Assembly (NCBI RefSeq): GCF_040807025.1
Contig: NC_090947.1
Span: 10,292,001 to 10,356,000, forward strand
Direction: 5' to 3'
Source: Struthio camelus
Taxonomy: Eukaryota > Chordata > Aves > Struthioniformes > Struthionidae
Length of the DNA: 64,000 nucleotides
Shown here: positions 39,367-49,776 of the stretch, one piece after another
Numbering within the stretch: the first letter of the stretch is position 1
How the letters are laid out: every line of letters begins with the position of its first letter
Notes under the pieces: model-generated
Told to the model about the DNA's origin: nothing
Databases searched by the model: none
The model's input: only the letters and a program-made list of their open reading frames with translations
Translations under genes and position numbers: made by a program

Positions 39367-42300
39367 GTGAGTTTCCTAATGTTTTTTTGAGGGCTTAGAT
39401 GTAATTTCCAGCTTAAAGGTGGAATGTCATGTTTACTTATATTAATCCACATTCTCCATTGCTGAAGTAAAGATTAATAACTAAAGTCTTGCACATAGAA
39501 TTCAAAAGGTCTAGCTGCTGGCTTTGCTTTCTTCATTCCCCAGGCTGTGGAAAAGGCTGTGGAAATTGCACCTGGCTACAAGTTCATACGGGCTAAAGAC
39601 CATCTCTCTGTAATCCTAGAGGATAAATTTTTTGACAGAAGATTATCATCTGTGGATGAACAAGTTTCACCTATTACTCTCTGGTAACTTGCAAATGCGT
39701 GTCTAGTAGGATTTTTTTTTTTTTTGAGAGTCAGCTGCTATCTACTTGCACCACTTCTTGTCCCTGTTAGGGCCATGCATAACAACAAAAAAGCTTTTGA
39801 AACTGGGTAAGCTTGAGCCAGGGAAGATTCCTCTGATGAATTGCAGGCTGAAATGCAGTGGGGCTTTGTCCTACCCCACTGACTTATGCCACTGCAGAGC
39901 AGAGGTAAGATCAGATTCTGCTATGAGTTAAGGGAAACCTGCAGTCAATATTTTTTTTCCCCCCCTTTCCTTTTCCTTGAGTACACCAGGATTAATTCCA
40001 CCAAAATTCCTGCAACAAAACCAGGGTCTTCCTCTTCTCCACGCTCAATCTTTGGCTTGCCTGAATGAAGCTTAGATAAGGTCTTGCAGCATCCCTGCAG
40101 CTGTCAGTGTAGAATGGCAAGGCTGGTGGTGCAGATTTGGACTGTGCTAGTGTGCCTTAACAGTCAGTAGTACCTCTCCAGCCATGATGGTCTCCCTTCT
40201 AAAGCCCAAATGGGATAAAGTCCGGGTAGGGAATGTTATCTTCCTGATGGCTCCATGTCATCTTTCTAACATCTGCTCTGTGTGTGTGCTGCGCTCAAAA
40301 GTCAATGGGTAGGCATGCCAGTATGCTATCACCTGGGGGTGAAGGTGTGAAAACGAAAAAAGGTTTGAAAGTGAGTTCTTCAATGGCTTAATTCTTAGGT
40401 GTAATGTATATCTTTTGCAAACGTTTAATGTTGATTGCTTCTGTTATTCTTTTGCAGTGCCCCAGCAAAGAATGAGAACCTAATAGCTATAGATTCTGGG
40501 GTCAGAGTCAAAAAAAGTGTATCCTTTACTCCTGCTCCCTTTTTTATTGATACAGTCTGTGTTGTCTTTTTTTCTTTCTTTAGGCACCTAGTTTAATATT
40601 TTGCTTGGAAAACTGCTCTCTGCTTTCCTAGTATCAGCAAAATGTGCTCTGCATGCAAGCTGTGTTATCATTTCAGCTTGAAGATGGGATACTTACTGTT
40701 CTTGCTGCTGCTTTTTAACTAGTGATTAGGAACTAGAACCGGAATCTTGCATAAAGTAAGATTTCAGAAAATCCTAAACGGAGAGAGCTATTTGTATGTT
40801 TCTGGTCAGCAGCCATTTAAAGCAACTGAACCAACTTTAGTACTATCGCTATTTGTCTGCTGCACGTTTTCAAATAACGGTGCTGAGCTGAATGTCTCTA
40901 AATCTTGTGGGAATCCAGGTCCAGATGTTGTATTCTGGGTCTATCGTGATTAAATTGCTATGATTTGAACCAAAAACTTATAACCATTACAACCTCAGAT
41001 GACTGAATTTCAGACCTGATTATTCACTTCAGTTCACTGAAATGTACTGATTCCATCATCTGCATCCTCTCTAAGTTCTTAGCATCTCACTGCCTTTGAT
41101 GGAAAGCAAGAGCAGTGTGGAATATGTAATAATTAAACCGTGACTATGGATTGCGGTCTCCATCTCCAGCTGGATCCTTCTGGAGCTACAAGTGGGTCCC
41201 AGCAGAAACCCTGTGTGTGATGGGGGGATAGTTTATCTTTGCAGGGAAGATATTGTCACTGACTTGCAAGAACAGATCACTGAGATGACAGACGTGACAG
41301 AGCAATTGCACAGAGATTATAAGGTCTCGCAGAACCAGGCAAGTCCTTTGTTTTCCCACACCTTGGTTAAAAAGGTCGCTTTGAATTGAGACAGGCAAGA
41401 GGGAAAGGATTGGTTTGGCCTCAAACACTAGCTTGGACCCTTTCCCAAGGATCAAGAGCAAGAGATTGCTGAGCACAGGCCCAGTCTGTTTGGGTTCCCA
41501 CCAGAAAAGGAAGGGTTTTCTAGGGACTAGCGCATAGAGTTGGAAACAAGCGTACCTGGGTAGCTGTTGCCGTTGTGCTAAGAATGTGCATGCATCACAG
41601 GGAAATAACAGCTTCCTGCAGAACAGGCCTAATTAAGCCACCTAAATCAATGGGACTTTGCCAATTCTGGAAAATTCCAGAATGATTCTTCTGCACAGAT
41701 GAGACCTGGAAGTGCCTTCAGCTGCTTTGTTGTTTTCTTTTTAGTTGTTGACACTGATAAAAGAAAGATTTTTTTTTTGGGCCAGTCTCCCAAGATCGAT
41801 GGCATTTAACAAGCATTTTTGTACAATGGAGAAGTGAATACAAATAAAGCTTTTTGTGTGGGTTGGAGTCTCTGCTTGAAGGTTTCTGTAACTCTTGGAT
41901 TGAGCTCTCAGTGAGTAGATTTGGATAATCCAAAGAAGCTGTGCTTAGAGCAGAAATTTTCAAATGAATGGGAAAAACAGAAAACCCTTTCTGTTTTATT
42001 TCACTGGTGGCTCAGTGAGCATTTCTTCTTTGCAGCTTGAAAAGGACAGGGAGGAAAAATGCAAGGAGATGCAAAAGGAGTACAAACGTATGATCAGGTA
42101 CAAATTCTGTGATTTGCAAAGTGAAAGTCCAAGGATGAACTGAACCAGAACCTCAGCCTCTTGTGGTTTTGAATAAGATGTTAGTTGAGCAAAGATTTAT
42201 GTATGTGGTGTGGTGGGTTTTTTTTTTTTTTGGGGGGGGGGGGAGGGAGGGAGGGCAGTGCTTGTTTCTTACTTCTGCCTCCTCATGTTTGTTCAGAATG

Positions 42301-45300
42301 AGACAAAAATGCCTAAACTTAAGTTTCAGCTAACATAGTTTACAGTAATGAGATTCAAACTCATTTTGGTTCTGAGATCAGGCCAGACAAATTTTTTTTT
42401 CCATACTGGGAAGTAAATTCCCATGCCTTGTGAGTTTTTGTTTGTTTTGTTTTACATATTTATTTATTTCTGTCACCATTGGGCCGAAAAACACTACGAA
42501 AGGCTGTGAGATCCTGGACTGCATGTTTTCTTGACTTGATAAAAAGGGGCAGCAGTGTGTCTGCTAGGTGTGAGTTTTGGTTTGGTTTTGTTTTTTTTTT
42601 CCTTTTGCAAACACATAATCCTGGATTAGTATCACATAAAACACTGTGATGCTTTCCTTTGCTCTTATTTTAACACAGAGTTGTTCAGGGTACCACTTTA
42701 ACAGTTGAGGAGAAAAGGTGTTGTCAGATTTGCCCACAGCCAGTTAAAAGATGATGAGAAAATGCAACCTGGCAATTCTGCATAGCAGGAGTCTTGCTCC
42801 AAAAGGATGTGCTTCTCTGACCACGGTTGTGCTCACCTAACTGTAACCCATAAGCTGGTGCTGTCTTCTCACCCTTTCTCCCTGAAATGGTATAAGAAGA
42901 TTTTTAAAGATTCTCTGTCACCAATTTGAGTGTTTTGTAAATGTGGGTATCTTTTTGAGGAAGCGATGGTAAAGTAATTCTACCAACACTTGACTTTATT
43001 CAACATCCCTGCCTATAGCAAGTTTTTATCTCACAAGTTCTTATGTGTTTCAAGCTAACAAAGAAAAGTTCTCCCCACTTAAAGGATTGCCAAATTCTGC
43101 TCATCCCACATGAGTTATTAGAAACGGAGAGAAAACAAACACATAGCCAAACTTTTGGCTTTTTGAAGAGAAGTGTCACAAACAAAAGATAACAGAAAGG
43201 TGGTTACCTGGACCACATTGTTTCCCCCCCAAAAAGGAGGTCTGCTGCAAAGCTTCTAATTGGCCGTGTAGGGCCAATGTTTTATAACATGTTTGTGTTT
43301 GGAAAAATCTAAAAACGTAGAATGTAATGTGAAGACTGGAAGAGAAGAAAGAACGTTTTTATGCTTTGACTGCTCTGTGGTCTACAGTGAGTCAGACTGA
43401 AAGAACAGCATAAACTTCCTAGGCAAGACCACACCAGGTATTGCTGATCTCCCTCAGCTTTGAAGTGAGAACAAAATGGCAAACAAACTCCTGGACGTAT
43501 AAAAGTCCAGCATTAGGCTGCGTCCCCCTCACGATCACATTGCCATGGCAGCCATTAGTGGTAGAATGAGATAAGAGATGAGAGTTGTGCTGTACACCTG
43601 TATGTATGTGTTTTCCTTATACATTGCTTTCACAGCTCACTTCAAGAAGCTCACGGGTTAGAAGTTGCTGGCTTGCAAGAACGTTTTCAGAAGTCACTGG
43701 AGTTTGAGAGAGCAGCTGCACAAGAAAAACTGGGTATTGGCAGATTTTGCGCAGAATGCTGCGCAATTGTGTTTAGACTTAAGATTTTAGGTTGTTAAAT
43801 TATCTGAGAATCTGTTCCTACAATCCTGACTCTGAACTGAGAAAGACAGCACCAATCTGAAACCAGTTACTTTTAGAAGGGTCTGCGAGGGTTCTTCCTG
43901 TTTTAACACACTCACAACAACTTTCCTTTCTTCTGCTTAGAAACTGAGAAAAATTTGAGAAGAAACTGTCACCACTGTCACTGTGGGAAGAGGGAAAATG
44001 GTTAAGGAAAAAGATCTGGACATAACAGAATGGCATTTCTTTGAAGCATCAGTGTATTGAAATTGTTATAGTTGATTAGGACCTGAGCTAGGTTTAAAGT
44101 AAGATCTGGGCATGAGGTAGAGTTAAGTATGCTGGAATCAGGATCTTCCACAGATTCAGCAGAACTCTTGTGCAGTGAGTAACCTTAGAAAGATACTGAC
44201 TTCTGGGGAAGGCTGGTAGGATCAACAGTGTTTCTCATTTTAATTTGTTATTTTTTAATCATTGGTTGTCAAGGAAGTCTTCCAGATCAGTGATAGTGAC
44301 AGGACCAGTTAGCTGTTTGAGATGTGACTGCCTTTCCTTCTGGATGTATTTAGGTCGAGATGTGCAGGCAGCACACCTGTTCCAATAGAGTTTATGTCGC
44401 CTTTAATCAAAATTTGGATTCTCCTTGAAATTGACTTGACTTCTAAGTTGTATATTCTACCACCAACATAAAATCAAATAGCATAGACCTGCCCTGCAAG
44501 GTATGGAGTAAGATGTTACTAAAGTTCTGAGTGTTAGCGTTTCCTTGTTAACTAAATATTTCTGACCTCCTTTCTCAGAGGGACTGCAGAAAGAATATAG
44601 GCACCTGAAGAATGCATTCCAAGTATACCAGGTAAAGGTGTTTTCTGTGCTGTGGTCTTTGAAATTGGATGACACTCTTAATTCTGTATTTTGCTTAATA
44701 GGAAAGCAGTGAATGAATAGATTCCATGAGTAAGTGGGGAGCCTTAGGCACTGTAGACTTGTTTTGGTTCAACTGAAATCTGGGAGAGGGATACATACCC
44801 TTTTCAAACAGCACAGCAGACTTTGTCTTACAGAGGTGGCAGTAGGATGTCATGAAGCTGGTGACTCGACATTTAACTGTTTTCCTTCACCTCTGCGGAG
44901 TGAAGGAGAGGAGTAATAGACGTTTGAGGCTCCTGAATGAAGACAACTGCTTCTAGTGTTGCTCCTAAGAACAGTCTTATCAAAAGTTTTCCAGTCTGTG
45001 AATGGCAAGAGCTATGTCATGGGGTATATTTGCAGCTTAGTGTGGGAGGTTCTCAAGGGTTTCTTGGGTCTGTACGCGTGCATGTTTTCTTTCAGTTTGG
45101 TTCTGTTTGTGTAGAATAGCATTGCTGATGAGATGGAGGAGAAGTGGCTTAGAAGAGAGGCAGACTGGAAGAAAAGTGAGAAGCTTGAGTGGGAGAGAGC
45201 ACTGTTACAGCAAAGTAAGTAAAGAGGGAGCTTGTGTCTGCAGCCTCAGGTTGCCACTGAGACTGTGTCAGGACAGCAAACTGATATCAAAGGACAACGT

Positions 45301-48300
45301 TCGCTTCAAGGTTAGTGAAGTGGAACAAGTGATATAAAACATCACATTTTCTGGGGCTGGAAAACCCTGCAGAATAACCTTATTTAGGAGATCATAACCG
45401 GTTAGAGCAGTGCTTTCATTGTGTTCCTGCTAGCCGCCTTGTGGCCCAGCAGTGAGATGTGCCATGTCGCAGTACGCATAGCAGTCACAAGGGCTAGCAG
45501 TGACTACACCAGAGTCGCCACCCAAAGGAGAAATACCAGTGGAAGAAGAGGAATTATTATTTTGGGAGGCAGTAATGCAGGCTGTATGAGTGTGTGGCGT
45601 GACAACTGCTTATAGGACGGACTTAATATTTGTTAGGTCTTCATTCCCTGTCACTTGATGCTACACTGGGCTACAAAAGTATTAGCGGTAGAGAGTTATA
45701 GTAGAAAATCTGGTATAAAATGCCATATTGCCCCGTATGTCTGATTTCACTGCACAGAACTGGGAACACTTGAGAGACCTTGGTGTGTCTTTCCACAGAG
45801 CAGATGCTGACAAATAAATTTGAGAAAGAACTTCAGGAATTATCAAAGCTTCTTCAAGACAGAAACTCTACAATGGAGAAATGTTTCCAGCAAGAGAAAG
45901 AGGTGAGAAATCATAAGTCAGCATTTAAAAACAGCATAAGCTATTTGCCATAATTATGACCAGAAATGCAGTGGTGCTAAGCATGTTGCAAGTCAGTGGT
46001 GTGTCATGCGCTTGTTTGCAGACCCTCCTATTTTCCAGTAGTGGTGTAAATCTGTGTCTTCAATTTAAGCGTTCAGCAGGGAAGGGGTCCCTGGAGGACA
46101 GTGTTTCTCAGCTCGTGGTCCACAAACTACAAGCCCGTGTTTGATCTTCAGGTTCCTGCTGCTAAAGGGCTCCTGGGAGCCTGCCAGTTTCCCATAGGCT
46201 GTCCCTCTTTTTGCAGGAGCACCAGCACATGGATTTCGAACCTTGGGACTAAGTATGGGCAACTGACTGCCACATGCAGTGGCAGTCATCTTTGCCCGGC
46301 AGTCATCTTTGCCCGGCAACTTGGTGCATGCCCTTACTTCGGGCTTCCCAGTGCAGGCAAGGGCCTGTGGCTCAGCTCACTGAGGGATGTCTCACATTGT
46401 TCTGTGGTAACCTCTGTGCTGCCAGCTGCTCTGTGACCCAAATTCACTAGAATTTGCGGAAGAAATGGTATTTCATACCTGTACTTCAATCAGAAAGGCT
46501 TCTACAAGGTTTGCAAAGCAAGTTGGTGCTGGGAGAGTAACTGATCTCTACGTGTGGTCCTGGTCTGCCTGTTGTGTGGTTTGCACTAGCAGGTGCTCCA
46601 GGAGGAAGTTGGTGCTTTTGGACTGGTACTGGGCACTCTCAGCTGTCATTCCCCCATATTCAAAAGATGTATAGAGGCTCTGTCCTCCCACTGGGAGCAC
46701 TGCAAGGACTGCAAACGCAGCAGCACTGATGGCTCTGCTCCCACTCAGTAATGCTGTTCTATGGCCACCACTTGGGCACTGCCAGATTAATGTCTGTTGC
46801 CTTCACAATGTGCCTGCCTTAGCGATTTCTGATGAGAGCGTTTTGTCTTTCTGTCTGCATTAAGCCACTATCTGGAACTCTGGCCTTTTGCCGCACTTGG
46901 AGCTGCTATCAAACGCCTGAAGTGCGGCTCTGTGTGGTTGTTTTTTGGGTTTTTTTTGGTCAGGCTGGTTTTAAATCCCAGGGAGTGCAGAAAGTGTCAA
47001 ACGTGCTCTACATTGCTGTTACTGAGAGTGACAAGCAGTCTGCTCAATGCCTTGATTTTTGTGTGGTTGATAGCAGATGGCTTCATGTGGGAATACTGAA
47101 CCCAAGTTTTGCCCAACTCTGTTTTTTTCCAGGCGTTTATGAAACAGCACGAAGAAGACTTGGAGAAAATAGCAGAGTTGCAGAAGTGCAGAGAGGCAAG
47201 TTTGGTTGTGGAAGCAGAGACAGAACCTCTGTAGTGTGGATGCTAGTGGTGCACCCTTAGCAGTTGGCTAGCAGATATTTGGCTTGAAGTGCGTGTGTCC
47301 GCGTGCACATGTGTGCGTGTAACCATGCGATACTGGGTAACGTGCTTTCAGACTTGAACTTCCCAGGCAGGGAGGCAGGGCAAGGTGCCCTAGAGCTCTT
47401 AACGTGCCCAGGCCTTAGACAGCAACTGCAGGCCAAAAATGGATTTTTTGCTTGAATGGATTTCTTTCTAGCGACCTTGAGCATGAGTTATCTTTGAACA
47501 CATCATGCTACAGCATCGTCAGGTCCCTTACCACATGCACTGCTGTAATAAAATAATCTGGTGCTACTTGGTTTAGAACATCTCTTCCAAAAAAAAAGAA
47601 AAAAAAGTTTTACTCCATGGCCAAAATAACATTCAGCAGCACAGAAATGACATCGTTACAGCACCTGAAATAGTGAGCCTGAAACTGCATTATTCTGGCT
47701 GGATACAGGCAGAGCCCAGCCAGCCAGGCTGAAGAATGAGCAGCATAGTTAGGTTTTCCTGAAGAATCCAGTAGCTTAGTGCATGCCTTCAACAGGCCAG
47801 ATCCCTGCCTGTAACTTGAAGCTGGACTTCCCCAGTCCATCAGTAAAAGGAAGAGCAGTCTCATGCCTTCTCTTCCAGGAAGGGCTGTCTCCTTGAGTCA
47901 GCCACTGTGAGCCAAGACATTCAGCACTTGCTGCGCTGTGTGAGAGTAATTAAACGCTTATAGCGGAAGCTATGTTGTATTCCTGCATAGCTGAGTTAGC
48001 AAAGGAGACGATGTGTGCTGTTAGGAATAGGAGCTAATCCAGACTTTGCTGGGCTGAGCATGTGCCACTGGTTCCTGCAGTGTGACCTCACGGGGCCTGG
48101 GAGAGCAATGGGGAGGACAGCGGAGGCGGGCCAGGGCAGTAAGAGGCAGTGGCGAGATGCGTGGCTGGAACACTGTCACCCTGTGACTGGCTAAATGATT
48201 TGTTGCAGCAGCTGGAGGCAGGTCTCAAGGAGAAAGAAGAGACACTTGAAGCTGTCATGACCAGGCTGCAGGATGCCCAGAATGAGCTTCAAAGAGAGGT

Positions 48301-49725
48301 GGGGAGAGCATGTGAGATCACCCTGTGGCAACTGGCCAAAGGCACAAAGGCATTTGCAGAGGCTGCACTCCTGTCTTTGGACTGTGAGGGAAGCTTCTGT
48401 GATGCTCATACTTTTAAATTTTAGTGTAAAATACCTTTCCTATTGAAGGCAAGTTGCATGCTGGCACCTGAGACCTTAATCGTTGTTCCGTTTATCTGAT
48501 GTGTCAATTTTGCTGCTCTTTCTTTAACTAACTAAGCCAGTGTGGGTTCACGGTCACTCTGACAAGGCCAGGCTGGGAAAGGAATGAGCCTGCACTCACC
48601 AGGTTAGCAGGGAATCAAGGCTGGCCATAGCAGGTGGCCAAAGACAGAAATCTACAGAACTAGAAAGGATGTCTGAAAAGGTGGGAGTTGCATAAAAACC
48701 CTTGTTAATTTTAAGGGGATTGTAACTTTGTTAGTTGATGCCTACCATCTGCTTTATATTTTAAGGCTCCCTACTCTTTTACCTGTGGCTCATAACTCTT
48801 GGAAAAATATCTGAGCGCACTCCTCCTGTGAAGTTTGCAGATACTACAGCACGCAGCATAACAACGTTTATCCAGTTCCTGGAAATTTTGGGTGTTGTTG
48901 CAATGCAAACATTTGCTTCCTGTAGGATTGACCCCATTCTGCACATGTGAGAGGCTCTGCATTTCCCTGTACATCTCTTTTTCTGTTTCAATGCGTAGCA
49001 CATTTATTTTATTGCCAATAAGGTGATTTCCTCAGAGAAGTCTGCCAAAGGGAGGATAGGCTGTCAGCTTGTAACTGCACTCTGTCCTCCCACTACTTAT
49101 TAGAAAGTTGTATGTTGGCATAAGAGATCGTGGTATTCTACCTGGCAGAGCATTACTATGGTGTTAACTGTAAGTGCATATGAGAGGCTAAACAGGTGTC
49201 CCAACTTGCGGTGAAATTTAGGCTATTGCAACCTATTCCCTTTTGATAGTTCTAGCACTCTGCTCCTCTAAAATTGGAAAAATGGACCAGTGGAGGCTGG
49301 GGAGGACTAACTGCATTTGGTAAAATTTGTCTGCCATCAGCCAAGTTCTGCCATTTGCTGCTGCTGTCTTATATTTTCTAGTTGTGACGTTGTTCAGGTT
49401 TGCAAGGAAGAAAACTAACTGTCTTTCTCCTCCTCCCAAGAAAACAAAAAATCTACTGCTGGAGAGAAGTATCGAGCAGAGAATTGCATCAGTTGAAGAA
49501 AAACATCAGATAACTGCAGCTTCTCTTCATGATGAAAATGTTAGCCTGAGGTAGGTGCAGAATTAGTGTGCAAAGAAATAACTGAGAACAATTAGAGCCA
49601 GTATAAAGTTAGCCTATTGTAACGTTAGCTTATTTTTATCTTCCTATGTGTGTTCTGTCCCATCTACATCTGTATGCTGCTCCCTGTTGTATGGGGCCTG
49701 TCACCCCATCACAACGGAAGGTGCG

Positions 49726-49776
<51 letters not shown>

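Noticed and set aside
40517-40518. U2-type GT donor at 40517 with a 19-nt exon 40737-40755
   Set aside because: Also in phase, but it needs an acceptor with a poor tract. The U12 interpretation has donor, branch site, spacing and phase all in agreement.
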